64,000 nucleotides of DNA from Catonella massiliensis (GCF_016651435.1 NZ_JAEPRJ010000001.1:3038001-3102000), one strand, 5' to 3'; shown: positions 8,765 to 18,596, numbered from the stretch's first letter. A program made the numbers and translations. The notes: generated from the sequence alone by a model not told the origin.

Positions 8765-10102
8765 ATGAGAAAGAAAATGTTACAGAAAATTGGGGTTGCA
8801 GTTGTTTCAGGAGCTATGATAGTATCCGCACTTACAGGATGTGGAAGCTCAGAAAAGACAGACAAATCAGCTTCTGCAAGTGCAGCAAAGTCAGCAGCAA
8901 CAAGTTCTGCTAAGACAAGCACTGCTTCAGGCACAAAGGCTAAGGATTATAGCGGGGTAAAGCTCGTATACTGGTCAAGCTGGGAAGCTACAGAGCCACA
9001 GGGAATGGTAGTTGCTGAGGCTATTGAGGACTATGAGAAGGAGACCGGTATTGATATTGAGGTTGAGTTTAAGGGACGTAAGGGAATTAAAGAAGGCTTG
9101 ATTCCTGCTCTTGATGCAAACCAGCAGATAGATTTCTTTGACGGTGCCGGAAATAAGAGTAATTACGGTGACCGTATTATAAGTCTTGAGGATTTAGTTA
9201 AGGAGCATAATTACGAGCCACGCTCCAACCCTACTATGATGAAACTTTTCAGAAGCTATAATGATGGAGTGCTTAAAGAAATACCTTTCCAGTTTAAGGC
9301 TAATTCATATCTTTACAATAAAAAGCTTTTCAGACAGGCAGGAATCGAGAAGGCACCTGCTAACTGGTCAGAGTTTTTAACTGCTTGTCAGAAGCTTAAA
9401 GATGCCGGAATCACACCTATTACTACTGATGATGCCTACGTGCCACAGGCATTTGGTATGCACCTTGGAAGACTTGTAGGAAGTGAAGGCTTGAAGAAAA
9501 TAGTTAATGAAAACGGCTGGGACAGACCAGAGGTTTTACAGACAGCTAACGACCTCGCAGACCTTGCGGCCAAGGGATATTTCTCAGAGCTGGTTGCATC
9601 AAACGTATATCCTACAGGACAGAATACTGAGTTTGCAACAGGAAAGGCTGCTATGTACTGCGTAGGAACCTACATGGTTAACGAGGTTAAGAACATCACA
9701 GGACCTGACTTTGAATGGGGCTTCTTCGCTTATCCCGAGGTAAATAACGGAATCAACGGTACAGAAGCTATGGTTATCGGTGGACAGAGCTTTGCTATTA
9801 CTTCAAAGTGTAAGAACCCTGAAGCAGCATTTGGATTCATCGAGAAGATGACAAGAGGCAAATTTGACGAGAAGCTAGGCAAAGAAAGTATCAGTATTAC
9901 AGCAGATACAGAGAATAAAAACTGGCCAGAGCAGCTTGCAGATGTAAAGCCTTACTTTGACAACTGTACAGAGATTATGGGTGGAGCAGAAAGCAATCCT
10001 GACATTACACCTGCATTAAAGGAGAACTTGATTAAGCTTTACTCAGGTAAGATCACAGGTGCAGAGTTCGTTGCCAATATGAAGGCAGCTGCAGGAAAGT
10101 AA
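8765..10102 (+). CDS. ABC transporter sugar-binding lipoprotein (GAG oligosaccharide importer)
   Basis: A 445-residue family-1 extracellular solute-binding protein. The signal peptide ends in the lipobox LTGC, after which comes a Ser/Ala/Lys-rich linker and then the binding fold beginning VKLVYWSSWEATEP. AAGGAGG at 8750-8755 sits 9 bases before ATG 8765, which also gives the proper lipoprotein n-region (MRKKMLQK); an upstream in-frame start at 8714 would spoil it. Two permease genes follow. The placement before GH88, sulfatase and lyase genes implies that the ligand is an unsaturated, possibly sulfated GAG di- or oligosaccharide. Ligand specificity is inferred only from context. Confidence 0.88.
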   Translation: MRKKMLQKIGVAVVSGAMIVSALTGCGSSEKTDKSASASAAKSAATSSAKTSTASGTKAKDYSGVKLVYWSSWEATEPQGMVVAEAIEDYEKETGIDIEVEFKGRKGIKEGLIPALDANQQIDFFDGAGNKSNYGDRIISLEDLVKEHNYEPRSNPTMMKLFRSYNDGVLKEIPFQFKANSYLYNKKLFRQAGIEKAPANWSEFLTACQKLKDAGITPITTDDAYVPQAFGMHLGRLVGSEGLKKIVNENGWDRPEVLQTANDLADLAAKGYFSELVASNVYPTGQNTEFATGKAAMYCVGTYMVNEVKNITGPDFEWGFFAYPEVNNGINGTEAMVIGGQSFAITSKCKNPEAAFGFIEKMTRGKFDEKLGKESISITADTENKNWPEQLADVKPYFDNCTEIMGGAESNPDITPALKENLIKLYSGKITGAEFVANMKAAAGK

Positions 10103-10176
10103 GACTAAGACAGGATTTATAGTTTTGTTTTTAACAAATATGTGATTTGTACTTAGATTTACAAATGTACATAATA

Positions 10177-10219
10177 GGGGCAGGCAGGTAACTTATCGTT
10201 ATTTGACCTGCCCGTTTTA
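10177..10219 (+). terminator. Hairpin between binding-protein and permease genes
   Basis: GGGGCAGG near 10177-10184 can pair with CCTGCCC at 10208-10214 (alternatively GGCAGGT with ACCTGCC), followed by GTTTTAT. The stem is short and the T-run weak. It is best read as a partial terminator or 3' stabiliser that raises binding-protein expression relative to the permeases. Confidence 0.5.
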
Positions 10220-10281
10220 TAAGTTACTTACCCCAAACCGGGGTTTATACTAAAGGAGTTTGTTCAGAAGGGAAAATATTT

Positions 10282-11190
10282 ATGAAGCGCAATAGAAGTA
10301 TGATTTTAGCATTTACTCTTCCCGCAACATTATTGTTTATTGCAGTATTTGTCTATCCTATAATCAGAACTGTAATCATGAGCTTTTTTAGAATTGTGGA
10401 GATTACAGACCCGGTTAGTAGATGGGAATTTAGAGGACTAGGCAATTACATTGATTTGTTTAATGCTTCACTGTTTAGGCAGTCTCTTATCAATATAGGA
10501 AAGATATGGACAATAGGTGGTGTAATAACTCTTTCCGTATCGTTATTACTGGCAATAATCCTGACAAGCGGAATAAGATTCAAGGGATTTTTCCAGGCAG
10601 CAATTTACCTGCCTAATGTAATTAGTGCCGTAGCAATGGCAACTATGTGGATTCAGTATGTATTTAATTCTTCTTATGGATTTTTAACAACATTTTTTAA
10701 TATGTTGGGCTTGGAGAGCCTTGCTAAAATACAGTGGCTGGATGCAGAACATAAATTCTGGGCACTTCTTATTTCCTACTGCTTTGGAATGATAGGCCAT
10801 CATATGCTTATATGGATAAGCGGTATCGAGAGAGTCAGCAAGGAATATTATGAGGCATCAGGAATAGACGGTGCCAATAAAGTTCAGCAGTTTTTTCATA
10901 TTACCCTTCCTCTTCTTAGGGGTATATTAAGAACCAATATTATCATGTGGTCCATAAGAATAGCAGGATTTTTTATCTGGTCACAACTCTTCTCTCCACT
11001 TACAGCGGATACTTCAACTGTAGTTCCTATGGTATATATGTATACCAAGGTATTTGGAGCGGAAACGGCAGATATAATTTCCCGTGATGCCGGAGCAGGC
11101 GCGGCTATTGGTATAATTCTTTGTGTTTTAGTCTTGATTATATTCAAGCTTGCCAACAAATTTATTAGGGACGATGATTTAGAGTTCTAA
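10282..11190 (+). CDS. ABC transporter permease, MalF/UgpA-like
   Basis: A 302-residue inner-membrane subunit of a carbohydrate ABC importer (CUT1 type), with about six membrane spans beginning at residue 10. The cytoplasmic EAA loop that docks the ATPase is clear: EASGIDGANKVQQFFHITLP. AAAGGAG at 10253-10259 lies about 22 bases before the ATG, further than usual, with a weaker GAAGGGAAAA closer in. It is paired with the next gene 24 bases downstream. No ATPase gene is present in the locus, so a shared MsmK/UgpC-type ATPase encoded elsewhere is presumed to power it. Confidence 0.9.
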   Translation: MKRNRSMILAFTLPATLLFIAVFVYPIIRTVIMSFFRIVEITDPVSRWEFRGLGNYIDLFNASLFRQSLINIGKIWTIGGVITLSVSLLLAIILTSGIRFKGFFQAAIYLPNVISAVAMATMWIQYVFNSSYGFLTTFFNMLGLESLAKIQWLDAEHKFWALLISYCFGMIGHHMLIWISGIERVSKEYYEASGIDGANKVQQFFHITLPLLRGILRTNIIMWSIRIAGFFIWSQLFSPLTADTSTVVPMVYMYTKVFGAETADIISRDAGAGAAIGIILCVLVLIIFKLANKFIRDDDLEF

Positions 11191-11214
11191 TAGTCAAATA
11201 CGAAAGGTTAGATT

Positions 11215-12108
11215 ATGAAAATGTTTAAAACTGCAAAAAAAGAAAAAAATTCTGTGCCTTTTAATTTCAAGAAAGAAATTAAGCTTTTGCCGGGATATAT
11301 AATTATAATTACCTGGATTATTTTTACGGTAGTTATACTTGGATGGGTAGTTGCAGCCAGTTTGTCAACTACAGCAGATATATTTTCAGGTGATATTCTT
11401 GGATTTAAGACAGGAATTCATTTTGAAAACTATAAAAAGGCCTGGGTATCGTCAAATGTGTCGGTATTCTTTACCAACTCCCTTATTTATGCAGTCCTGT
11501 CATGTGCATTTCTCATTTTGATTTGCGCACCTTATGCCTATGTACTTCAGAGATTTGAATTCTGGGGAAGAAAGACAATAACATCAGCACTTGCAGGTAC
11601 AATGGGTATTCCGATTATAATGGTTATTATTCCTCTCTATACCTGGGTAGCAAGAACAGGAGTGCTTGGGAATGCATTCTCAAACAGAATAGTACTTGTA
11701 GTACTGTTTGTGGCAGTTAAGATACCTTATACAACTACCTTCCTTATGGCTTATTTTGCCAATATTTCAAAGGCCTATGAAGAAGCCGCGGCCATAGACG
11801 GCTGTCACCCTGTAAAGACTTTCTGGAAGATTGTATTCCCTCTTGCACAGGGCGGCGTTGTAACGGTTACAATATTTAACTTCATAGCTATATGGAATGA
11901 GTACTTCCTCTCACTGCTTTTTGTAAACTCAGAGAAGCTAAGACCTGTAGCTTTGGGACTCTTCTCTATGATTAACGGAATGAAGTACAGCGGTGATTGG
12001 TCAGGACTTTTCGCATCCGTAATCATTGTCTTTATTCCAACCTTTGTTCTTTACATAGGTCTGTCAAAGAAGATTATTGGTGGTATAACAGGAGGCGTAA
12101 AGGGCTAA
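11215..12108 (+). CDS. ABC transporter permease, MalG/UgpE-like
   Basis: A 297-residue second permease with a longer cytoplasmic N-terminus (about 28 polar residues) and six predicted spans. The EAA loop is EEAAAIDGCHPVKTFWKIVFP. The C-terminal KKIIGGITGGVKG tail is the usual ending of this family. It forms the transport channel with the preceding permease. Its stop codon directly abuts the ATG of the sulfatase, indicating translational coupling and therefore that import and desulfation belong to one operon. Confidence 0.9.
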   Translation: MKMFKTAKKEKNSVPFNFKKEIKLLPGYIIIITWIIFTVVILGWVVAASLSTTADIFSGDILGFKTGIHFENYKKAWVSSNVSVFFTNSLIYAVLSCAFLILICAPYAYVLQRFEFWGRKTITSALAGTMGIPIIMVIIPLYTWVARTGVLGNAFSNRIVLVVLFVAVKIPYTTTFLMAYFANISKAYEEAAAIDGCHPVKTFWKIVFPLAQGGVVTVTIFNFIAIWNEYFLSLLFVNSEKLRPVALGLFSMINGMKYSGDWSGLFASVIIVFIPTFVLYIGLSKKIIGGITGGVKG

Positions 12109-13521
12109 ATGAATCTGATATTTGTTTTTGCGGATCAATGGAGAGTGGGAGCCATGGGATATGCAAAGGAAGATCCTGTGCTAACTCCGCTTATGGACAG
12201 GTTTTGCGAGGAATCGACCTACTGCGACCATGCTTTTAGTACCTTTCCTGTCTGCTCTCCTCACAGAGCAAGCCTTATGACTGGAAAATATCCTCTCTCC
12301 GCAGGGTTTTTCACCAACTGCAAGAAGGGCTTGTCTTTAAGGCTTAAAGATGAAGAAATCTGCGTGGGAGATGTACTTAAGAAGGAAGGCTATGATACGG
12401 CCTATATCGGAAAATGGCACTTGGATGAGGCTGAACAGACCTACTGTGCTGAGCCAAAGTCGGGAGCCAGAAACTGGGATGCCTATACTCCTCCCGGTGT
12501 CAGAAGACATGGATTTGACTACTGGTATTCTTATGGAACATTCGATAAGCATTTATCACCTCATTACTGGGAGAATACCGATGAAATGATTCAAATTCAT
12601 CAGTGGTCTCCGGAACATGAGACTGATAAGGCGATTGAATATCTGGAGGAAAAGAGGGATAAATCAAAGCCTTTTGCCCTTTACATTTCTTGGAATCCTC
12701 CACATAGCATATATAGTGAGGTTCCTGAAGAATATCTTAAGCTCTATGACGATGTCAAGCTTAAAAATAATGTCCGTTTAGGAGGGATTCATCACCACAC
12801 AGGTGAAGAGGCACCAATGACAGAGGAGGAAATGACTCTTACCACGAAGCAGTATTATGCAGCTATAAGCGGACTGGATAAGCAGTTTGGGCGAATAATA
12901 GATTATCTTAAAGAAAATGACCTATATGATGACACCCTAGTCATTCTTTCGGCTGACCATGGAGATATGATGGGTTCGCACGGACTTATGGGAAAACATG
13001 TGTGGTATGAGGAGTCAATTAGAATCCCATTTGTCGTGCATATTCCGGGAAATGATAACAGAAGATGCAGCACCTGCATAGGAAGCCAGGATATGATGCC
13101 GACCATCCTTGGGCTATTAAACTGTCCTATACCTGATACGGTAGAGGGCGAAGACTGCCAGAGATTCATAAAGGGTGAAGAGGATGAGGAGAGAGTAAGC
13201 TTCATCTGTGCAAGTCCCGGCAGGGCTGACTTTGTAGAGAAGTTTAAGAAGGCAGGTAAGGATCCAGCGACTTACGGTTGGAGGGGTGTCAGAACCAAGA
13301 GATATACCTATGTGATTGAATTAGGCTATGATGTAATATGTAAGCCTAAGAGATACCTTTATGATAACCAGCAAGATCCCGAGCAGATTCATCCACTTGA
13401 CTTGGATACTAAAGAGAATAAAATGCTTGCAAGGGAGCTTGAAGCAAAGGTTGTAAACTGGATGAAATGCCAAAATGACGGCTTTATTGATAACTGGAGC
13501 AGGGAAGCGGCTTATGAATAA
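12109..13521 (+). CDS. Cytosolic Cys-type sulfatase (GAG sulfatase)
   Basis: A 470-residue S1-family arylsulfatase-like enzyme that hydrolyses sulfate esters. The activation motif is CSPHRASLMTGKYP, so C49 must be converted to formylglycine; the radical-SAM maturase at 47325-48422 is the candidate activator. Metal-binding residues are visible in FVFADQWR near the N-terminus and in SADHGDMMGSHG in the middle. There is no signal peptide, so it acts on imported saccharides. It starts immediately after the permease stop, with GGAGG at 12091-12095, and its end overlaps the lyase gene by 8 bases. The regiospecificity (N-, 2-O-, 4-O- or 6-O-sulfate) cannot be read from sequence alone. Confidence 0.9.
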   Translation: MNLIFVFADQWRVGAMGYAKEDPVLTPLMDRFCEESTYCDHAFSTFPVCSPHRASLMTGKYPLSAGFFTNCKKGLSLRLKDEEICVGDVLKKEGYDTAYIGKWHLDEAEQTYCAEPKSGARNWDAYTPPGVRRHGFDYWYSYGTFDKHLSPHYWENTDEMIQIHQWSPEHETDKAIEYLEEKRDKSKPFALYISWNPPHSIYSEVPEEYLKLYDDVKLKNNVRLGGIHHHTGEEAPMTEEEMTLTTKQYYAAISGLDKQFGRIIDYLKENDLYDDTLVILSADHGDMMGSHGLMGKHVWYEESIRIPFVVHIPGNDNRRCSTCIGSQDMMPTILGLLNCPIPDTVEGEDCQRFIKGEEDEERVSFICASPGRADFVEKFKKAGKDPATYGWRGVRTKRYTYVIELGYDVICKPKRYLYDNQQDPEQIHPLDLDTKENKMLARELEAKVVNWMKCQNDGFIDNWSREAAYE

Positions 13522-15520
13522 TACAGAATTGCTGTGGGATGAATTTCAAAAACACCTGGGTTATGACAAAGATGAAGCCTTAAAAATAGCAGATTTCTGC
13601 TTGAAAAACTGCGGTGAAATGATGAAGCTTGTTATGGAGACAGCTGATGAAACAGCAGAGAATACCTTTTTATTCAGGCTTCCGTGGGATATGGAAGCCA
13701 CGAGTGAAGTAGTACATTTTGACAGGAAAATCAAGTGGAATTATGTTCTAAATGAAGACGAGGAATTCATCTTTCAGCTAAACAGGCATAGATACTGGAT
13801 AAGCCTGGGACAGGCCTATAGGCTTACAGGCAATGAAAAGTATGTAAAAGCATTTATAGGGCAGCTCCTTGACTGGATAGATGAGAACATCGACATAGAA
13901 AAAGCTGATAAAGCGATTTGGAGAACTCTTGAAACGGGACTAAGGGCTGATTACTGGGTGAGAGCTATGGCGCTTTTTGCAGACAGCCCACTTATTACAG
14001 AGGATGTAAAGAAAAGATTTTTTGAGGCTCTTTTAGTACACGCAGGGCATTTGGCTGCAAATCCTAAAAAAGGATTCTCAATGAAAAGTAACTGGGGAGT
14101 GATGGAATATACAGGACTTTACATTCTCTCCCTTGTGCTTGACAATGAAGAATACAAAAAAACAGCAATCTATTTCCTTAAAATGGGCTTACATACTCAG
14201 ATACATGATGACGGCTTCCAGTGGGAGTCCTCTCCTATGTATCACAATGAGGTGCTTGCAGCCTATCTTGAAGTTCTTAGGGTGGCTGAAATCTATGGAG
14301 ATAAGCCATTTACAGAGGATGAGAGAGAGATTGTTAAAAGAATGGCATATGCCACCCTTGTAAGAACCTATCCTAATCACCATCAGCTGATGACAGGAGA
14401 TTCGGATGACACAGATGTGAGGGATTTATTAAGCCAGTCAGCGGTTATTTTTGTAGATTCCCGCCTAAAGTCAGGGGGATATAAGGAACTGGACTTTGAA
14501 GGAGCCTGGCTTTTTGGAACTAAAGGAATAGAAACCTATGAAAAACTTGAAACTACTGAACTTATTGGAGGGCTTCAAATAAGTGATGAAAGTGGAGAGG
14601 CTGTCTGGAGAAGCTCGTATAATGAAGATGCCGATTTTATATATTTTAGAAATGGTTGCCTTGGGGGCGGACATGGACACCAGGATAAGCTTCATATAGA
14701 GCTGTGGTTTGAAGGTGAACAGATACTAAGGGACAGCGGACGTTACACATATAAACATGTAGAAGAAAGATATGAGCTGAAGGGCTCTAAGATTCACAAT
14801 GTGCCGATAATAAACAATCTTGAATATGCACCTAATGCCGATTCGTGGATATATGAAAAGCTGCCTTTATCAGTCGGAAATTATTTCAATCAAAAGGACG
14901 GATTTTTACTGTTTGAAGGTGCACACTGTGGCTATATGGAAGCAGGAGTTTTACTTAGAAGAAGAGTTGTTGCCCTAAAGCCTGATATTATCGTAATCTG
15001 TGATGAAATTATAGGAAATAAGAAGAATGAACTCTCACAGCATTTTGCCTTTGCAGAAGATATTGACTTAAAGAAAGAAGCAGGAGAATTACGAGGCAAG
15101 GGAGTTAAATGTGAGTTTGTGGTAAAGAGCTTTGATGAAAGAGGAGAGGTGGCTCAGGACATAGTCACAGCCAAGGTGTCAAGGCATTATAACCATATAG
15201 GTGAAAGCAAGGCTCTTAGGTTAAGTACGAAAGCTTCGCATTTTCTTACTACAATTATAGTAAAGAATCAGGCAGGCGAAAAGACTGTGATAAACAAAGA
15301 GAAAGTTTATAACCTCACCAATGAAACCGTACTTAAGGATAATGAGGTGCAGGGATACTTAATATCCAGAGGTGAAAAGGAATACAGTGTTATGCTATAC
15401 AAGGATGATGTAGGAAACGGAAGAGACTTAAACGGAATCAAGGGAGTATATGGAATTGGACAGACTATGGCTGCCTCTCTCCATAAAAAACCTGAGTATA
15501 TGACAGTTTTAAGGTGGTAG
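13514..15520 (+). CDS. Heparinase II/III-family polysaccharide lyase, cytosolic
   Basis: A 668-residue lyase with an N-terminal alpha-helical toroid (to about residue 330) and a C-terminal beta-sandwich, the heparinase II/III plan shared by PL12, PL15, PL21 and PL33. Candidate catalytic positions in the right order are N193 (SNWGVMEYTG), Y243-H244 (SPMYHNE) and H387/H389 in GGGHGHQDKLHIE. Start ATG 13514 overlaps the sulfatase stop by 8 bases and removes a non-homologous prefix. No signal peptide is present, unlike most secreted heparinases. It would therefore eliminate uronate linkages in imported oligosaccharides. The substrate could be heparan, chondroitin or hyaluronan fragments. Confidence 0.87.
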   Translation: MNNTELLWDEFQKHLGYDKDEALKIADFCLKNCGEMMKLVMETADETAENTFLFRLPWDMEATSEVVHFDRKIKWNYVLNEDEEFIFQLNRHRYWISLGQAYRLTGNEKYVKAFIGQLLDWIDENIDIEKADKAIWRTLETGLRADYWVRAMALFADSPLITEDVKKRFFEALLVHAGHLAANPKKGFSMKSNWGVMEYTGLYILSLVLDNEEYKKTAIYFLKMGLHTQIHDDGFQWESSPMYHNEVLAAYLEVLRVAEIYGDKPFTEDEREIVKRMAYATLVRTYPNHHQLMTGDSDDTDVRDLLSQSAVIFVDSRLKSGGYKELDFEGAWLFGTKGIETYEKLETTELIGGLQISDESGEAVWRSSYNEDADFIYFRNGCLGGGHGHQDKLHIELWFEGEQILRDSGRYTYKHVEERYELKGSKIHNVPIINNLEYAPNADSWIYEKLPLSVGNYFNQKDGFLLFEGAHCGYMEAGVLLRRRVVALKPDIIVICDEIIGNKKNELSQHFAFAEDIDLKKEAGELRGKGVKCEFVVKSFDERGEVAQDIVTAKVSRHYNHIGESKALRLSTKASHFLTTIIVKNQAGEKTVINKEKVYNLTNETVLKDNEVQGYLISRGEKEYSVMLYKDDVGNGRDLNGIKGVYGIGQTMAASLHKKPEYMTVLRW

Positions 15521-15614
15521 TTAACTTATACTTTGTATAGATTACAATCAGCAAAAAAATCATAGATTATGGTTTGACTATAGTCTTATGGGTAAGATAA
15601 AGGAGATTGGATAA

Positions 15615-16820
15615 GTGGAAAAATGGATTGATGTTGATTTACTTAAAAACTATCCGGAAGCTACGGATGATATGGTTAAAAATGCTCTTGATACCTGTAC
15701 AAATCAGGTAAAGAACAATCTTCCGGAGTTTGAGGAGCATTTTCCTCCAGCCAACAGCGAGGAGAATTTTTATAAGCCTGATATCAACACTGACTGGACA
15801 AGTGGCTTCTGGACAGGTGAGGTATGGCTTGCATACGAGAATGCTGCAAATCCTGAAGACAAGGCGTTATTTGAAAGAGCAGGGAAGAAGCAGGCTGATT
15901 CATTCTTAGAGAGAATCAACATTAGGCATTATATAGACCACCATGATATGGGATTTTTATATATACCTTCCTGTGTTGCCGCCTACCGTCTGTTAGGCTA
16001 TGAAAATGGAAAGGAAGCAGCTCTTAAGGCTGCAGACCAGCTTGTAAGCAGATACCGTCCTGAAGGAAAGTACATCCAGGCCTGGGGAGAAATGTGGGCG
16101 AGAGACAATGCAAGGCTCATCATAGACTGTATGTTAAATGTACCTCTGTTATACTGGGCAAGTGAGGAAACAAAGGATGGTCACTACGCTGATATAGCTA
16201 AAAATCATATTCTCACCACTATGAAGCACGTAATAAGAGATGACGATTCTACCTGGCACACCATATTTTTTGATCCAGACAGTGGTGAATTCTCACACGG
16301 AGCTACCTGCCAGGGTTATAAGGACGCGTCTGCCTGGGCGAGAGGACAGGCTTGGGGCATATATGGCACTGCAATTGCTTATAAGAATACAGGAGATCCT
16401 GAGTACATTAAATATTTTGAAAGAGTATCAAGATACTTCCTTAGCCACCTTCCAAAGGATCTTTGCCCATACTGGGATTTATGTTTTGGTGACGGGGATG
16501 AGTCAGAACAGCCAAGAGACTCTTCTTCAGCGGCAATAGCAATCTGCGGTTTCCTTGAAATGAGCAAGTACCTTGATGAAGAGAAGAGTGCTTATTATAT
16601 ATCGGTTGCAAAGAAGCTTATGCACTCACTTATAGAGAACTATCAGGTAAAGAATAAGTCTGTATCCAACGGACAGCTCCTCCATGGTACCTATGCGAGA
16701 AAGACACCTTATAACACCTGTAAGAACAGAGGTGTAGATGAATGTGTAATATGGGGAGATTATTTTTTTATGGAAGCTCTCACAAGGCTTGCAAGACCTG
16801 ATTGGAAGATGTACTGGTAA
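15615..16820 (+). CDS. GH88 unsaturated glucuronyl hydrolase
   Basis: A 401-residue family 88 enzyme that hydrates the vinyl ether of the 4,5-unsaturated uronate left by lyases, releasing 5-keto-4-deoxyuronate for KduI. Two candidate catalytic aspartates are visible: D111 in HHDMGFLY and D171 in IIDCMLNVPLLYWA. TDWTSGFWTGEVW, RDNARL and ASAWARGQAWGIYG are also present, the last being the family signature. It starts with GTG at 15615, preceded by AAAGGAG. It is cytosolic with no export signal. The 95-base gap upstream does not hold an obvious terminator, so it probably belongs to the same operon as the lyase. Confidence 0.94.
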   Translation: MEKWIDVDLLKNYPEATDDMVKNALDTCTNQVKNNLPEFEEHFPPANSEENFYKPDINTDWTSGFWTGEVWLAYENAANPEDKALFERAGKKQADSFLERINIRHYIDHHDMGFLYIPSCVAAYRLLGYENGKEAALKAADQLVSRYRPEGKYIQAWGEMWARDNARLIIDCMLNVPLLYWASEETKDGHYADIAKNHILTTMKHVIRDDDSTWHTIFFDPDSGEFSHGATCQGYKDASAWARGQAWGIYGTAIAYKNTGDPEYIKYFERVSRYFLSHLPKDLCPYWDLCFGDGDESEQPRDSSSAAIAICGFLEMSKYLDEEKSAYYISVAKKLMHSLIENYQVKNKSVSNGQLLHGTYARKTPYNTCKNRGVDECVIWGDYFFMEALTRLARPDWKMYW

Positions 16821-16841
16821 AACAACTACAGGAGTAGAATA

Positions 16842-17630
16842 ATGATTAAACTAAAGATTGTTGGTAAGGATGAAAGAGAAAAGGCCTGCGGTTTTGAAGG
16901 CGAGGATAGGGCAGAGCTTGTGTATACAAGCGAATACCTTGACGGAGACAGGATAGTGCTTGATACGGATAGGGCAGGAAGATACTGTGTAGTACGCTTT
17001 GAAGACAGTATGAGAGAAGCATTTATCTATGCACCAGAAAGAAATGTAGCATTTTTTATACCACCTGCTAACAACAGACCTAATTATTCACCAAAGAGCT
17101 TTACAGGTGCAATGCACTATATAGAGGCACGCTATGCTACAGAGGAAGAGATTGCAAAGGAAAAAAATCTGGTCTTAAATGTATATGACCAGCACGAAAA
17201 CTCTACATTTTTCCCTCACGCATCAGCCAATGTGGAAACAAGAGGAGAGGCAGTGTTTGCAGCCAGAAATGCAGTTGATGGAATGTATGCCAATACTTCA
17301 CATGGAAGGTATCCTTATCAGAGCTGGGGCATAAACAGAGATCCTAATGCCGCTCTCACTGTGGACTTTGGAAGAGAGGTAGTGATTAGAGAGCTTAGGC
17401 TTACCCTAAGAGCAGATTATCCACACGATAATTACTGGATAAGCGCAACAGTAACCTTTGATGACGGAAGCAAAGAGGTATTAAAGCTTGAAAAGTCAGA
17501 GAAGCCACAGTGCTTTAAGATAAAGGAAAAGAAGGTTAAAAGCTTTGTCCTTGACAAGCTTATAAAAGCTGAAGGAGAATCACCTTTCCCAGCCCTCACT
17601 CAGATAGAGGCCTGGGGAGTGGAAGCGTAG
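16842..17630 (+). CDS. Cytosolic protein with C-terminal discoidin/F5-8-type domain, function unknown
   Basis: A 262-residue protein sandwiched between GH88 and kduI. Residues about 1-110 are beta-rich (DRIVLDTDRAGRYCVVRF). The C-terminal half (about 120-262) resembles a carbohydrate-binding discoidin sandwich: ARNAVDGMYANTSHGRYPYQ, then LTVDFGREVVIRELRLTLRA and a closing TQIEAWGVEA strand. It lacks a signal peptide, which is odd for a binding module of this kind. It may bind cytosolic oligosaccharides or help one of the enzymes. The sequence shows no catalytic motif I recognise. It starts 22 bases after GH88 with AGGAG at 16830-16834. Confidence 0.75.
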   Translation: MIKLKIVGKDEREKACGFEGEDRAELVYTSEYLDGDRIVLDTDRAGRYCVVRFEDSMREAFIYAPERNVAFFIPPANNRPNYSPKSFTGAMHYIEARYATEEEIAKEKNLVLNVYDQHENSTFFPHASANVETRGEAVFAARNAVDGMYANTSHGRYPYQSWGINRDPNAALTVDFGREVVIRELRLTLRADYPHDNYWISATVTFDDGSKEVLKLEKSEKPQCFKIKEKKVKSFVLDKLIKAEGESPFPALTQIEAWGVEA

Positions 17631-17744
17631 AAACATAGGCTAAATATGAGTAGGAAACAGCCCTTTAAGAAATGGACAAATTACAAGTATTACTAAAATG
17701 GCTAAGGAGTAGAAATACTCTATAAATTATAATAGGAGGATGAA

Positions 17745-18587
17745 ATGGATATTAGATATTCGGTTAATCAGAGAGATTTTAAGCGTTATACCACAGAGGA
17801 AGTAAGGGGAGAATTCCTTATTGAGAATCTGTATAAAAAGGATGAGGTAGTTGCAGTATATTCTCACGTTGACAGAATGGTGACACTTGGCTGTATGCCT
17901 GTAAATGAGGCAGTTTCCATCAGCAAGGGCATAGATGTATGGGCAAACTTCGGTACAGACTATTTTCTTGAAAGACGTGAAATAGGTATTTTCAATATAG
18001 GCGGGGCAGGTAAGATAAAGGCGGATGGAGAAGTTTTTGAAATGGGCTACAAGGACTGCCTTTATATTACAAAGGGTACAAAGGAAGTGACATTTGAAAG
18101 CAATTCTCCTGAAAATCCTGCTAAATTTTATATGGTAAGTGCACCTGCCCATACCTCATACAAGACCACTTTCATATCTATTGAAAAGGCTGCAAAAAAG
18201 CCTCTTGGAAGTATGGAGACATCTAATAAAAGAGTAATTAATCAGTTCATTCATCCTGATGTACTTAAGACCTGCCAGCTTTCAATGGGAATGACAGTAC
18301 TTGAGCCGGGAAGTGTATGGAATACCATGCCTGCGCATACACACGAGAGAAGAATGGAAATCTACATGTACTTTGAAGTACCTGAGAATCAGGTTGTCTT
18401 TCATATGATGGGTGAGGGACAGGAGACAAGACATATTGTAATGCAGAATGAACAGGCTGTGATATCACCATCCTGGAGCATACATTCAGGTGCAGGAACA
18501 TCTAATTATACCTTTATATGGGCTATGGGTGGAGAAAACCAGGCATTTGATGATATGGACAATATAGCAACTACTGATTTGAGATAG
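17745..18587 (+). CDS. kduI: 5-dehydro-4-deoxy-D-glucuronate isomerase
   Basis: A 280-residue cupin-type isomerase that converts 4-deoxy-L-threo-5-hexosulose uronate (released by GH88) to 2,5-diketo-3-deoxygluconate. The zinc ligands are in place: H198, H200, E205 and H247, within AHTHERRMEIYMYF and SIHSGAGTSNY. The spacing equals that of E. coli KduI with an offset of two residues, as I recall it. AGGAGG at 17733-17738 precedes ATG 17745. kduD follows 9 bases later. Length and motifs are full, so this is a confident call. Confidence 0.95.
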   Translation: MDIRYSVNQRDFKRYTTEEVRGEFLIENLYKKDEVVAVYSHVDRMVTLGCMPVNEAVSISKGIDVWANFGTDYFLERREIGIFNIGGAGKIKADGEVFEMGYKDCLYITKGTKEVTFESNSPENPAKFYMVSAPAHTSYKTTFISIEKAAKKPLGSMETSNKRVINQFIHPDVLKTCQLSMGMTVLEPGSVWNTMPAHTHERRMEIYMYFEVPENQVVFHMMGEGQETRHIVMQNEQAVISPSWSIHSGAGTSNYTFIWAMGGENQAFDDMDNIATTDLR

Positions 18588-18596
18588 GAGAAGAGT

